NCBI GenBank assembly: GCA_020444245.1
Contig: JAHLLI010000007.1
Location: 62,001 to 126,000, forward strand
Direction: 5' to 3'
DNA length: 64,000 nucleotides
DNA from: Actinomycetales bacterium
Lineage (GTDB): Bacteria; Actinomycetota; Actinomycetes; Actinomycetales; Cellulomonadaceae
The translations under genes were made by a program, and so were the position numbers. Below are positions 33,970 through 42,218 of this stretch, in pieces. Each line of letters opens with the position of its first letter. Position 1 is the first letter of the stretch. Under the pieces are notes generated by a model. That model saw nothing but the letters and a program-made list of their open reading frames with translations, did not search any database and had not been told where the DNA came from.

Positions 33970-36900
33970 GTGTTCTCCAAGGTCCTCGTCGCCAACCGAG
34001 CTGAGATCGCGGTGCGTGGTTTCCGCGCCGCCGTCGAGCTCGGGGCCCGCACCGTCGCCGTCTTCCCGTGGGAGGACCGCAACTCCGAGCACCGTCTCAA
34101 GGCCGACGAGGCCTATCCGATCGGCGAGCCGGGTCACCCCGTGCGCGCCTACCTGGACATCGACGAGATCCTGCGCGTCGCGCGTGAGGCCGGCGCGGAT
34201 GCGATCTACCCCGGATACGGGTTCCTGTCCGAGCGTCCGGAGTTCGCCCGGCGCTGCGCCGAGGCGGGCTTCACCTTCATCGGCCCGCCGGCGGAGGTGC
34301 TGGACCTCACCGGGGACAAGGTCGCCGCGATCCGGGCGGCACGCGAGGCCGGGCTGCCCGTGCTCGCCTCGAGCGAGCCCTCCGAGGACGTCGAGACGCT
34401 GGTTGCCGCCGCGCCGGAGGTCGGGTTCCCGCTGTTCGTCAAGGCGGTGGCCGGCGGCGGCGGGCGGGGCATGCGACGGGTCGAGCGGCCCGGGGACCTC
34501 ACCGATGCCCTCGAGGCCGCGATGCGCGAGGCGGGCAGCGCGTTCGGCAACTCCCAGGTGTACCTCGAGCAGGCCGTGCTGCGACCACGTCACATCGAGG
34601 TCCAGGTGCTCGCGGACGCCACGGGCGAGGTCGTCCACCTGTTCGAGCGCGACTGCTCCGTCCAGCGGCGCCACCAGAAGGTCATCGAGATCGCGCCGGC
34701 GCCCAACCTGGACCCGGAGCTGCGCGACACGCTGTGCCGCGACGCCGTCGCGTTCGCCCGCCACATCGGCTACGTCAACGCCGGCACGGTGGAGTTCCTC
34801 GTGGACACCGCGGGGGAGCGAGCCGGCCGGCACGTCTTCATCGAGATGAACCCCCGGATCCAGGTGGAGCACACGGTGACCGAGGAGGTCACCGACATCG
34901 ACCTGGTCGCCGCCCAGATGCGCATCGCGTCGGGGGAGACCCTCGCGGACATCGGGATCACCCAGGACTCGGTGCGCGTCAACGGCGCCGCCCTGCAGTG
35001 CCGGATCACCACCGAGGACCCCGCGAACGGCTTCCGCCCCGACACCGGGCGGATCATCGCCTACCGCTCCCCGGCCGGGGCGGGGGTCCGCCTCGACGGC
35101 GCGACCGCCACCGCCGGCGCCGAGATCAGCGGCCACTTCGACTCGATGCTGGTCAAGCTGACCTGCCGCGGCCGCGACTTCCGCACCGCAGTGGCCAGGG
35201 CCGGACGGGCGCTGGCCGAGTTCCGGATCCGCGGCATCCGGACCAACATCCCCTTCCTGCGGGAGGTCCTCGCCGACCCGGCGTTCGTCGCGGGGGACCT
35301 GTCCACCGCGTTCATCGAGGAGCGTCCCGAGCTCCTGATGATCAAGGAGAGCGCCGACCGCGGGACCCGGCTGCTCTCGTTCGTCGGCGACGTCACCGTG
35401 AACCGGCCGCACGGCCCGGGCGGAGCGCCACTGGACCCCCGCACCAAGCTGCCGTCCGTCGACCTCGCGTACCCCGCGCCCAGCGGCAGCCGCCAACGTC
35501 TTGCCGAGCTCGGGCCCGTGGGGTTCGCCAAGGCGCTGCGCGAGCAGACCCCGGTCGCCGTGACCGACACGACGTTCCGCGACGCCCACCAGTCGCTCCT
35601 GGCGACCCGGGTGCGCACCTTCGACCTGGCGGCCGTCGCGCCGCACGTCGGGCGGCTCACCCCCGGCCTGCTCTCGGTGGAGGCCTGGGGAGGCGCGACC
35701 TACGACGTCGCGCTGCGCTTCCTCGGGGAGGACCCGTGGGAGCGGCTCGCCCTCCTGCGCGAGGCACTGCCCAACGTCGCGATCCAGATGCTGCTGCGCG
35801 GCCGCAACACCGTGGGGTACACGCCCTACCCGCGCGAGGTCACCGAGGCGTTCGTCACCGAGGCGGCGGCCACCGGCATCGACATCTTCCGGATCTTCGA
35901 CGCCCTCAACGACGTGGGTCAGATGCGCCCGGCGATCGACGCCGTGCACGCCACCGGCGCGGCCGTGGCGGAGGTCGCGCTCTGCTACACCGCGGACCTG
36001 TCCGACCCGGGCGAGAAGCTCTACACCCTCGACTACTACCTGCGTCTCGCGGACGAGATCGTCGATGCCGGTGCCCATGTCCTGGCGATCAAGGACATGG
36101 CCGGGCTGCTGCGCCCGTACGCCGCGAAGCGGCTGGTCACAGCCTTGCGCGAGCGGTTCGACCTGCCGGTCCACCTCCACACGCACGACACCGCCGGCGG
36201 TCAGCTGGCAACCCTGATCGCCGCCGTCGAGGCCGGCGTCGACGCGGTGGACACGGCGAGCGCCGCGATGGCCGGGACCACGAGCCAGCCACCGATGTCG
36301 GCGCTCGTGGCGGCTCTGGAGCACACCGAGCGGAGCACGGGGCTCTCGCTGCGCAACGTCATGGACCTGGAGCCGTACTGGGAGGCCGTGCGCCGGCTGT
36401 ACCGGCCCTTCGAGTCGGGCCTGCCGGGCCCCACCGGGCGGGTGTACGACCACGAGATCCCGGGCGGGCAGCTGTCGAACCTGCGACAGCAGGCGATCGC
36501 GCTGGGGCTGGGGGACCGCTTCGAGCAGATCGAGGCGATGTACTCGGCCGCCGACAAGATCCTGGGGCGCCTGGTCAAGGTCACCCCCTCGTCCAAGGTC
36601 GTCGGCGACCTCGCTCTGCACCTGGTGGCGCGCGGGGCGGACCCGGAGCACTTCGCCGCGGAGCCGGGGGAGTACGACGTCCCGGACTCGGTGGTGGGAT
36701 TCCTCGGCGGCGAGCTGGGGACGCCGCCGGGCGGGTGGCCTGAGCCGTTCCGCACCAAGGCCCTGGCCGGTCGCAACCCCAGCCACCGGGTCACCCCGCT
36801 GACCGAGCAGGACCGGGCCGAGCTGGCCGCGGACTCGGCCACCCGCCGCAACCGGCTCAACCACCTGCTGTTCCCCGGGCCCACGAAGGAGTTCGAGGCC

Positions 36901-37368
36901 GTCCGCGAGCAGTACGGGGACGTCAGCGTGCTCGACACCCAGACCTACCTGTACGGCATGACGGCCGACCACGAGGTCTCGATCCAGCTCGACAAGGGCG
37001 TCGGACTGCTCGTCGGCATGGAGGGCGTCGGCGAGCCGGACCAGCGTGGCCTGCGCACCGTGATGTTCACGCTCAACGGGCAGCTGCGACCGCTCCAGGT
37101 CCGCGACACGTCGGTGGAGGTGGACCAGGTCGCCGCCGAGAAGGCCGACCCCGGCGCCCCGGGCCACATCGCCGCACCGTTCGCCGGCGCGGTGACGCCG
37201 ACCGTCCAGGAGGGCCAGCACGTCGACGCCGGGCAGACCGTCGCCACCATCGAGGCGATGAAGATGGAGGCGGCGATCACGACGCCGGTCAGCGGCACGG
37301 TCCACCGGCTCGCGATCGGCGCGGTCCAGCAGCTCGAGGGCGGCGACCTGGTTCTCGTCATCGACTGA
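33970..37368 (+). CDS. pyc: Pyruvate carboxylase
   Basis: Carboxylates pyruvate to oxaloacetate in two steps using biotin. The 1132-residue chain has all domains in order: biotin carboxylase N-terminal (FSKVLVANRAEIAVRGFRAA), ATP-grasp (KAVAGGGGRGMRRV near 160 and HVFIEMNPRIQVEHTVTEEV near 285), the carboxyltransferase TIM barrel (TDTTFRDAHQSLLATR near 535, IKDMAGLLRPYAAKRL near 705), and the C-terminal biotinyl domain with EAMKMEA near 1097. Start is GTG 33970. Together with the oxidoreductase at 4098 it puts two pyruvate-consuming routes in this window. Confidence 0.97.
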   Translation: MFSKVLVANRAEIAVRGFRAAVELGARTVAVFPWEDRNSEHRLKADEAYPIGEPGHPVRAYLDIDEILRVAREAGADAIYPGYGFLSERPEFARRCAEAGFTFIGPPAEVLDLTGDKVAAIRAAREAGLPVLASSEPSEDVETLVAAAPEVGFPLFVKAVAGGGGRGMRRVERPGDLTDALEAAMREAGSAFGNSQVYLEQAVLRPRHIEVQVLADATGEVVHLFERDCSVQRRHQKVIEIAPAPNLDPELRDTLCRDAVAFARHIGYVNAGTVEFLVDTAGERAGRHVFIEMNPRIQVEHTVTEEVTDIDLVAAQMRIASGETLADIGITQDSVRVNGAALQCRITTEDPANGFRPDTGRIIAYRSPAGAGVRLDGATATAGAEISGHFDSMLVKLTCRGRDFRTAVARAGRALAEFRIRGIRTNIPFLREVLADPAFVAGDLSTAFIEERPELLMIKESADRGTRLLSFVGDVTVNRPHGPGGAPLDPRTKLPSVDLAYPAPSGSRQRLAELGPVGFAKALREQTPVAVTDTTFRDAHQSLLATRVRTFDLAAVAPHVGRLTPGLLSVEAWGGATYDVALRFLGEDPWERLALLREALPNVAIQMLLRGRNTVGYTPYPREVTEAFVTEAAATGIDIFRIFDALNDVGQMRPAIDAVHATGAAVAEVALCYTADLSDPGEKLYTLDYYLRLADEIVDAGAHVLAIKDMAGLLRPYAAKRLVTALRERFDLPVHLHTHDTAGGQLATLIAAVEAGVDAVDTASAAMAGTTSQPPMSALVAALEHTERSTGLSLRNVMDLEPYWEAVRRLYRPFESGLPGPTGRVYDHEIPGGQLSNLRQQAIALGLGDRFEQIEAMYSAADKILGRLVKVTPSSKVVGDLALHLVARGADPEHFAAEPGEYDVPDSVVGFLGGELGTPPGGWPEPFRTKALAGRNPSHRVTPLTEQDRAELAADSATRRNRLNHLLFPGPTKEFEAVREQYGDVSVLDTQTYLYGMTADHEVSIQLDKGVGLLVGMEGVGEPDQRGLRTVMFTLNGQLRPLQVRDTSVEVDQVAAEKADPGAPGHIAAPFAGAVTPTVQEGQHVDAGQTVATIEAMKMEAAITTPVSGTVHRLAIGAVQQLEGGDLVLVID

Positions 37369-37404
37369 CATGCGGCGCGCGCCCCGGACCGCAAGACTAG
37401 GGCC

Positions 37405-38046
37405 ATGCGGCTGAGCCAGTGGGGGCACGCGTGCGTGCGTCTGGCGCACCACGACACGACCGTGGTGATCGACCCAGGCAGCTGGAGCGACGTGACCGGC
37501 GCTCTCGACGGGGCCGACCACCTCTTGGTCACGCACGCGCACGCGGACCACCTCGCCGTCGGGCCGGTGAGCGAGGAGCTGCATCGCCACCCGGACCTGC
37601 AGGTGTACGGACCCGCGTCGGCCCTGACCTTGCTGTCCACCGCGGGCGCCCCGTCCGAGCGCCTGCACCCGGTGACGCCGGGGGACCGGCTGGACCTGGC
37701 CGGCATCCCCGTGCTGGTCGGCGGCGGCGTCCACGCCGAGATCCATCCCGACGTGCCGCGGATCCCCAACGTCGGCTACCTCGTCGGCGCCGTGTGGCAC
37801 CCCGGGGACTCCCTCGACGAGCCGCCCGGGCCCGCTCGGGTCCTCCTGGTCCCGATCGCGGCCCCGTGGCTGCGGATCGCCGGCGCGATCGACCTGGTCC
37901 GCGCCGTCGCGCCCGAGCTGGCGCTACCGATCCACGACGCGATCTACACCGAGCAGGGCCGTGCGCTGGCCGACACCCTGCTCGGCCGGCTGGGTGGCGC
38001 GGGGGAGTACCGTCGCACCCGTCCGGGCGAGGTCCTGAGCGTCTGA
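37405..38046 (+). CDS. MBL-fold metal-dependent hydrolase (UlaG-like)
   Basis: A 213-residue metallo-beta-lactamase-fold protein. The N-terminus QWGHACVRL is typical of the UlaG-like subgroup, and the metal motif THAHADHL lies near residue 44. A later GGVHAEIHPDVP and the closing LPIHDAIYT supply the remaining likely ligands. The substrate is unknown; family members hydrolyse lactones or phosphodiesters. ATG at 37405 lies 36 bases after pyc. Confidence 0.85.
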   Translation: MRLSQWGHACVRLAHHDTTVVIDPGSWSDVTGALDGADHLLVTHAHADHLAVGPVSEELHRHPDLQVYGPASALTLLSTAGAPSERLHPVTPGDRLDLAGIPVLVGGGVHAEIHPDVPRIPNVGYLVGAVWHPGDSLDEPPGPARVLLVPIAAPWLRIAGAIDLVRAVAPELALPIHDAIYTEQGRALADTLLGRLGGAGEYRRTRPGEVLSV

Positions 38047-38085
38047 CACGCGCTGGGTTGCTCCCCGGCGACCCGAGGAGGTGCC

Positions 38086-38238
38086 ATGCCTGTCCAGTCC
38101 ACCGACCTGCCCGACCCGCACCCGGACCCGCACGGGCACGTCGGCGCCCAGATCGAGATCCCGCACCTCGAGCTCGACGAGACGGTACCGCCGCGGCCCG
38201 AGGAGGACGTCGCCGACGCCACCCGGAACGAAGGCTGA
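38086..38238 (+). CDS. Small acidic hypothetical protein
   Basis: A 50-residue frame (MPVQSTDLPDPHPDPHGHVG) with an excellent ribosome site, GAGGAGG five bases before the ATG, and almost pure G/C third positions. It is Pro/Asp/Glu/His-rich, with the PDPHPDPHGH repeat-like stretch that could bind a metal, and has no hydrophobic segment. No family is recognised. It ends 6 bases before the convergent membrane-protein gene. Confidence 0.6.
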   Translation: MPVQSTDLPDPHPDPHGHVGAQIEIPHLELDETVPPRPEEDVADATRNEG

Positions 38239-38244
38239 GGGCGG

Positions 38245-38535
38245 TCAGCCGTCCTGTGGCCCGTCGGCCAGGTCCTGGGCAGCCGCGTCCTGGACGCGCC
38301 GGACACGCTCGACCTGCCAGTCGCGCCACAGGCGATAGGCACCCACCACGGCCAGGGCGATCCCGACCGCGGCCATCAGGTAGTTGGCCCAGATGGACTC
38401 GCCGCTCTGGATCACGGGCCACTGGTAGTACGCGATCGCGCCGCCTGCGACGATCCACAGCGCACCGGACCACCACCAGTTGGCGTGCAGGGGCTTGCGG
38501 GGCGGCGGCGCGTCATCGTCGTCAGGCTGGCTCAC
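38245..38535 (-). CDS. Small membrane protein next to dif
   Basis: Start chosen at GTG 38535 (MSQPDDDDAPPPRKPLHANW), where a -10-like TACCAT lies 7 bases upstream, giving 96 residues and a probable leaderless mRNA. Two hydrophobic helices are clear: WWWSGALWIVAGGAIAYYQW and YLMAAVGIALAVVGAYRLW, followed by a charged, helical tail. A longer frame running into the dif site is open but begins in the recombination site and looks spurious. Function unknown. Confidence 0.65.
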   Translation of the reverse strand: MSQPDDDDAPPPRKPLHANWWWSGALWIVAGGAIAYYQWPVIQSGESIWANYLMAAVGIALAVVGAYRLWRDWQVERVRRVQDAAAQDLADGPQDG

Positions 38536-38618
38536 GACCACGATGGTACGTGGCGGGGGACGGGACCTCGCACGTCCGCCGACCCCGGGGCCTCCTCGCG
38601 CCGGGCGCTTCACGGCCG

Positions 38619-38646
38619 GAATGACATAATGTCCATTATCGGCTGT
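38619..38646. other. Left attachment site / chromosomal dif
   Basis: On the reverse strand the site reads ACAGCCGATAA - TGGACA - TTATGTCATTC: XerC-type arm, 6-base central region, XerD-type arm. This matches actinobacterial dif (CCGATAAT...ACATTATGTCA) and aligns with E. coli dif arms (..CATAA / TTATGT..). XerCD resolves chromosome dimers at dif near the replication terminus. The 15-bp core ATGTCCATTATCGGC at 38629-38643 is repeated at 46254-46268 at the other end of the prophage. Confidence 0.9.
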
Positions 38647-38657
38647 CAAGGGACGAC

Positions 38658-38969
38658 GTGCCCGTGGCCGATGTCACTCCCTCGGTCCAGTACGACGGGC
38701 CGGTGCTGCTCGACTGGCTGACGTACCTGGACGCCTGGTGCGACCTGTCGCCCACGCTCGGTTCGCATCTGGTGCGCGGGCAGCACGACAACACCCGCGG
38801 GGTGCTGACGGGCCGGATGTACGACGCCCGGCTCGGCACGTTCCTGGACGTGGACGTGTGCGGCGCCTGCGCTCACGGGCTGGCGTCGATCGCCTCGGCG
38901 TTCACCGCGGAGACCCTCGACGCGGTGTTCGCGTTCCGCGCGACCGAACTCCCGGGCTGGGAGGGCTGA
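38658..38969 (+). pseudogene. 3' part of a phage gene split by integration
   Basis: A 103-codon frame reading VPVADVTPSVQYDGPVLLDW, with cysteines at DAWCDL and VDVCGACAHG. In the integrated state an in-frame TGA at 38622 closes it upstream. In the circular phage the reading frame continues leftward through the att core into the fragment at 46211, restoring a 127-residue protein. The GTG at 38658 has no ribosome site and is probably not the native start. The family is not recognised. Its stop overlaps the ATG of the next frame. Confidence 0.75.
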
Positions 38970-39091
38970 TGTGGGACGGCATCGACTCGCGCGGGCTCTG
39001 GTCGCTCTCGGGCTTGCTGCTGGCGCTGCTGCTCTTCCGGCGTCTGCGGCGGCTGCTCGGGGCGCTGATGCGGCTGGTGCGTCGTGGGTAG
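38969..39091 (+). CDS. Tiny membrane protein, phage
   Basis: A 40-residue frame (MWDGIDSRGLWSLSGLLLAL) with one hydrophobic segment then an Arg/Leu-rich basic end (RRLRRLLGALMRLVRRG). Its ATG overlaps the previous stop (TGATG), and GGAGGG lies just upstream. Third positions are strongly G/C, which favours coding. It overlaps the gene starting at GTG 38971 in another frame, so either one or both are used. Small coat or assembly proteins of this size are normal in filamentous phages. Confidence 0.5.
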   Translation: MWDGIDSRGLWSLSGLLLALLLFRRLRRLLGALMRLVRRG

Positions 39092-39495
39092 GCGGGTCGC
39101 TGCGGGACCCGTCGCCGGTCGCCGTGGCGGCGCTGGCGTCGTCCTTAGCCGCACGTGGGGCGAGTACGTCCGCCTCGTTCTCGTCGGCGGTGCTGCTGCG
39201 TTCGGCGGCATCTTCGCCCTCGGGTGGCTCTACCGCACTGGTGCAGCCAGCCTCGCTCACAACGTCGTCGGTACCTCCGGAGTGCCTCAACTCGGATGGC
39301 ACGCCGTACTCGGCGCCGCTGCCGTCGTGGGACTCGCCACCGCTGCCGCCCTCGGACTGTTCGCTCGTCCTCGGGTCGTACGCGCCCGAGACGCTGGCCG
39401 AACTGGCGGCGCTGCGGGGTTTGGTCAGCCTTGGCCTGGGGTCGGTGGCGCTGCTGCTGGGGGTCGTGACGGTGACGACGTGGCGTCGGGGGTGA
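38971..39495 (+). CDS. Secreted, membrane-anchored phage protein
   Basis: A 174-residue frame from GTG 38971. It opens with a good signal peptide (GRHRLARALVALGLAAGAA, then PASA), has a Ser/Ala/Pro-rich middle with two cysteines (PPECLN, SDCSLV), and ends with a membrane helix (GLVSLGLGSVALLLGVVTV) and basic WRRG. GGAGG lies 6 bases before the GTG. From about 39091 onward G/C third positions support this frame over the alternative at 39084-39503. In the first 40 codons third positions favour the overlapping 40-residue gene, so a downstream start (for example GTG 39124) is possible. Confidence 0.6.
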   Translation: MGRHRLARALVALGLAAGAAALPASAAAARGADAAGASWVGGSLRDPSPVAVAALASSLAARGASTSASFSSAVLLRSAASSPSGGSTALVQPASLTTSSVPPECLNSDGTPYSAPLPSWDSPPLPPSDCSLVLGSYAPETLAELAALRGLVSLGLGSVALLLGVVTVTTWRRG

Positions 39496-39499
39496 CCTC

Positions 39500-39589
39500 G
39501 TGAGCCTGGTCCTGCACCTGTTCAGCATCCTCGGCACCGTCGCGCTGGCCGCGATGGGTCTCGGTGCCGCGATGCGGTGGCTGCCGTGA
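39500..39589 (+). CDS. Tiny membrane protein, phage (29 residues)
   Basis: GTG at 39500 begins 4 bases after the previous stop. The product MSLVLHLFSILGTVALAAMG continues to LGAAMRWLP: a single membrane helix with a short basic end, similar in size to pVII/pIX of filamentous phages. Its TGA overlaps the next GTG (GTGA), suggesting coupled translation. Too short for homology to be informative. Confidence 0.55.
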   Translation: MSLVLHLFSILGTVALAAMGLGAAMRWLP

Positions 39590-39723
39590 TCGGCGCGGCG
39601 CCGTGGGGGGCGTTCGTGGGCGGGCTCGTCGTGCTGGGCGGGTTGCTCGCGGTGATCGAGACGGGCGCGGCGCTGCTGCGGCAGGGCGCCCGGGTGGCGG
39701 CTGGTCAGGACCTGGACCAGTGA
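39586..39723 (+). CDS. Tiny membrane protein, phage (45 residues)
   Basis: Starts at GTG 39586, overlapping the previous stop. The helix FVGGLVVLGGLLAVIETGAA is followed by an amphipathic, charged tail (LLRQGARVAAGQDLDQ). It ends in a GTGA overlap with the next frame. It is probably a minor coat or assembly protein; a role cannot be read from the sequence. Confidence 0.55.
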   Translation: MIGAAPWGAFVGGLVVLGGLLAVIETGAALLRQGARVAAGQDLDQ

Positions 39724-39824
39724 CCGGCGCCGAACTGATGGTTTCCGCTGCGCTGTCCGGCGTGGCGGTGGGAACGGCCTGGCGTCTGCTGGCCGTAGCG
39801 ATCCGGGCGTTCACCCGGGACTGA
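39720..39824 (+). CDS. Tiny membrane protein, phage (34 residues)
   Basis: Starts at GTG 39720, overlapping the previous stop by 4 bases. Sequence MTGAELMVSAALSGVAVGTA continues to WRLLAVAIRAFTRD: a weakly hydrophobic segment with basic residues near the end. It is the third in a run of coupled tiny genes and ends 15 bases before the major coat gene. Confidence 0.5.
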   Translation: MTGAELMVSAALSGVAVGTAWRLLAVAIRAFTRD

Positions 39825-39839
39825 AAGGGAGGGTTCCTC

Positions 39840-40001
39840 ATGGAGCCGAGCACCATCGACACCACCATCACCGACCAGTTCACGAGCCTGCAGGGCACCG
39901 TGACCGGGACGCTCGTCCCGGCGCTGTTCGGTCTCGTGATCCTCGGCGCGGTCATCGCGCTGGGCGTGAAGTACCTGCGCAAGGGCGCGGCGAAGGCCTG
40001 A
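39840..40001 (+). CDS. Major coat protein (pVIII-like)
   Basis: A 53-residue protein with the classic filamentous-phage coat layout: a polar, acidic, helical N-terminal part (MEPSTIDTTITDQFTSLQG), a membrane helix (LVPALFGLVILGAVIALGV), and a basic C-terminus for DNA contact (KYLRKGAAKA). AAAGGGAGGG forms a strong ribosome site 6 bases before the ATG, fitting high expression. No separate signal peptide is present, as in some inoviruses. A strong terminator follows immediately. The call rests on architecture, gene order and the terminator, not homology. Confidence 0.82.
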   Translation: MEPSTIDTTITDQFTSLQGTVTGTLVPALFGLVILGAVIALGVKYLRKGAAKA

Positions 40002-40012
40002 CCGGCCCGCAC

Positions 40013-40051
40013 GGTGCTCCCCCGGCCCGGGCTGGTGGTCGGGGGGGTGCC
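40013..40051 (+). terminator. Terminator after the major coat gene
   Basis: A 15-bp stem pairs 40013-40027 with 40037-40051 (GGTGCTCCCCCGGCC / GGTCGGGGGGGTGCC, four G-T pairs) around a 9-base loop. A terminator right after the major coat gene is typical of filamentous phages and sets the high coat-to-minor-protein ratio. Confidence 0.75.
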
Positions 40052-40098
40052 GCGTGAGCCGGTCAGAGCGACCAGCGTAGAGCGGAAGGGGTGACGCC

Positions 40099-41964
40099 GT
40101 GGGTCGGCGTACAAGGACGGTGCTGGCCGGGATGCTGGCGCTGGCGGGGCTGGTCCTGCTGGACCCGCACGCCCCAGCGGCGATGGCGGCGCAGGCTCCC
40201 CCGCCGCCCGTCACGGTCCCCTCGTCGGTCGTCGGGTCGCTGGATGAGGCCACCGCGCTGGAACGGTCGCGGGCCATCGGCAACACGGTCTCGACGGTGG
40301 GCACCGCGTGGCGGGCCCCGGTGTCCGCCTCGGGCGGGCTGTTCAAATCGGTGGCCGGGGCCCCGTCGCCGTTCGCGGCCGGGGTCGCGGGCTTCTTCAT
40401 CGGGTACGAGGGCACGAACCTCGTGATGCGGCTTGCGGGTGTGGACGACGTGGGGTTTGAGGCGCTTTGGGACTACTACGGGCCCGCGGCTGCGGCCGAC
40501 TACGTGCCGAACGTCGACGTCGCGGCCCTGGTCGTCCCGCCCGGCTGGGTGGGTCAGCCTGCGTGGCCGGGCTGGTGGCGGGAGTGCACCGCGCTTCAGT
40601 GCCGGTACGACAACATCACGCAAAGCGAGTTCCTGAGCGAGTTGGACGGTCCGCCTCAGTCGACGGGTGGCGGTGTGTACGCCTCGACCCTGGTCGGCTC
40701 GGGCTCGCCGTACCCGCTGGCGCTGCTGACCAGCGGCACGTGGGATCCGAGCACGGGCTCGTGGTACCTGATCGGGCACCTGGACGACGGTGGCACCGTG
40801 CAGTCGCCCGTCGTTGCGGCGACTAAGGTCGCGGCGGGCGAACTGCCGAGTGGCGGCGGGCTGTCGGTGCCGTCCGGGCGGTACCTGGTGAGCGTTGACC
40901 TGCGGGACGCGTCCGGCCAGGTCGTTGCGACGTGGTACCCGGTCGGCTCCCCCAGCCGCCCCGCGGAGGTCGACTCGGACCCGCTACGGAGTTGGCGCAC
41001 CGACTGGACGTGCACGGGCGGCGGCACGGGCTCGGCGTCCTCGATGCCGTTCCGAGAGTCGGACCCGACGTGGCCGCAGTTCCCGGAGGTCACGTGCCCG
41101 GCCGGGCTGATCGCCACCGAGGTCAACATCTGGGAGGTGACCCCCGGTCTTGATGACGCGCTGGTGTACTCCTGGACGGTCCCGGCCGAGGTTGCTTCCT
41201 GGGCGAACGACTTCCCGGAGTGCCTGGATGGCTCGTGCGTGCTGGACCTGCGGCGGGTGGACCCGGCGACCGGCGCTGCGGTGTCGTGCCTGTCGAACCC
41301 GGCCGCGTGCGTCGACTGGTGGTCGGACCCGGCGAAGGCGGACAACTACCGGTGCGTCTACGGGTCGCACGCCGTGGCGCTCGATGAGTGCGCGGTGTAT
41401 CGGCCGACGTTCAACGTGGCCACTGGGGCGCCCACGGTCGATGACCAGGGGCAGCCGCACCCGGCGTCGGAGACGGAGCCGTACGGGGACCCGGGCGCGG
41501 ATGGTGAGCCGGTGCCTACGCCGGACCCCTCGGGTTCTCCGGCGCCGGACGACGGGTGCCCCCCGCCGTTTGAGTTCACCGCAGGCGGTATCGGGTACTG
41601 GGTCACGAAGGGGGCGCAGTGCGCTCTGGCGTGGGCGTTCGTGCCCTCGGCTGACACGGTCACGGCCCAGGTCCAGGCGACCAAGACCGAGGTTCTGTCA
41701 CGCCCCCCGCTAAGCCTCGCGGGACCCATCGCCGGGACGCTCGGCGGTCTCGCGGACGGGTGGGGCACGGGGTGTGAGGGGAACGTGGCCGACTTCGACC
41801 CGTGGGGTGAGGGCCGGTTGGCGTTCCCGTGCACTCCCCCGCAGTCACCGCCGCTGCTGGTCCTGTACTCGATCACGTCTCTGGCGCTGGTCGTCTCGAC
41901 GGGCTTCTACGTCTGGTCCCTGCTGGTGTCCGCGATGAATGGGCGCGGGGGCGGTGAGGGCTGA
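40099..41964 (+). CDS. Adsorption/minor coat protein (pIII-like)
   Basis: A 621-residue protein from GTG 40099 after GGAAGGGG. It has a signal peptide (TVLAGMLALAGLVLLDPHAP, cleavage near AMA), a large extracytoplasmic region with many paired cysteines, a Pro/Asp/Gly-rich linker near 460-485 (PTPDPSGSPAPDDG), and a C-terminal membrane helix (SITSLALVVSTGFYVWSLLV) with a short tail. This layout and its place between coat and zot genes match pIII, which binds the host receptor and ends assembly. No sequence family is recognised, as expected for fast-evolving receptor proteins. Confidence 0.75.
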   Translation: MGRRTRTVLAGMLALAGLVLLDPHAPAAMAAQAPPPPVTVPSSVVGSLDEATALERSRAIGNTVSTVGTAWRAPVSASGGLFKSVAGAPSPFAAGVAGFFIGYEGTNLVMRLAGVDDVGFEALWDYYGPAAAADYVPNVDVAALVVPPGWVGQPAWPGWWRECTALQCRYDNITQSEFLSELDGPPQSTGGGVYASTLVGSGSPYPLALLTSGTWDPSTGSWYLIGHLDDGGTVQSPVVAATKVAAGELPSGGGLSVPSGRYLVSVDLRDASGQVVATWYPVGSPSRPAEVDSDPLRSWRTDWTCTGGGTGSASSMPFRESDPTWPQFPEVTCPAGLIATEVNIWEVTPGLDDALVYSWTVPAEVASWANDFPECLDGSCVLDLRRVDPATGAAVSCLSNPAACVDWWSDPAKADNYRCVYGSHAVALDECAVYRPTFNVATGAPTVDDQGQPHPASETEPYGDPGADGEPVPTPDPSGSPAPDDGCPPPFEFTAGGIGYWVTKGAQCALAWAFVPSADTVTAQVQATKTEVLSRPPLSLAGPIAGTLGGLADGWGTGCEGNVADFDPWGEGRLAFPCTPPQSPPLLVLYSITSLALVVSTGFYVWSLLVSAMNGRGGGEG

Positions 41965-42218
41965 TGGTTACCGACGCTCTGGTGACCTTCGCGCTGAGCC
42001 TGGTTCGCGCGATCGCGGGGCTGCTGCCCGAGTGGCAGCCGGACGCCGAGCCGTTCACGACCACGAGCACGTCCCTGGGGTCGATGGCTGCGGTCGGGAA
42101 CGGGTACTTCCCGGTGACGCTGCTTGGCATCTGCCTGGCGGTGGTGATCGGGCTGAAGGTGGCGCTACTGGCGTGGCGCGCCGTGGTGTTCGTGTGGGAA
42201 CTGCTGCCGCTGACGTGA
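41964..42218 (+). CDS. Minor coat protein, pVI-like
   Basis: An 84-residue protein whose ATG overlaps the pIII-like stop (TGATG). It has a hydrophobic N-terminal stretch (ALVTFALSLVRAIAGLL), a polar loop, and a second long helix (FPVTLLGICLAVVIGLKVALLAWRAVVFVW). Position after the pIII-like gene and before zot is where gene VI lies in filamentous phages. pVI caps the virion end with pIII. Assignment is by position and membrane pattern. Confidence 0.65.
   Translation: MVTDALVTFALSLVRAIAGLLPEWQPDAEPFTTTSTSLGSMAAVGNGYFPVTLLGICLAVVIGLKVALLAWRAVVFVWELLPLT

Noticed and set aside
33691-37800. 1369-codon antisense frame over pyruvate carboxylase
   Set aside because: Shadow of pyc; low-complexity composition and no motifs.
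38245-38649. Longer version of the membrane-protein gene starting inside dif
   Set aside because: The extra N-terminus is encoded by the recombination site and phage-host junction. GTG 38535 with a -10 element is a better start.
39084-39503. 139-codon phage frame with two hydrophobic stretches
   Set aside because: Third codon positions contain many A/T, unlike the competing 174-codon frame ending at 39495, and its last third looks like noise. It was not listed, though coding cannot be fully excluded.
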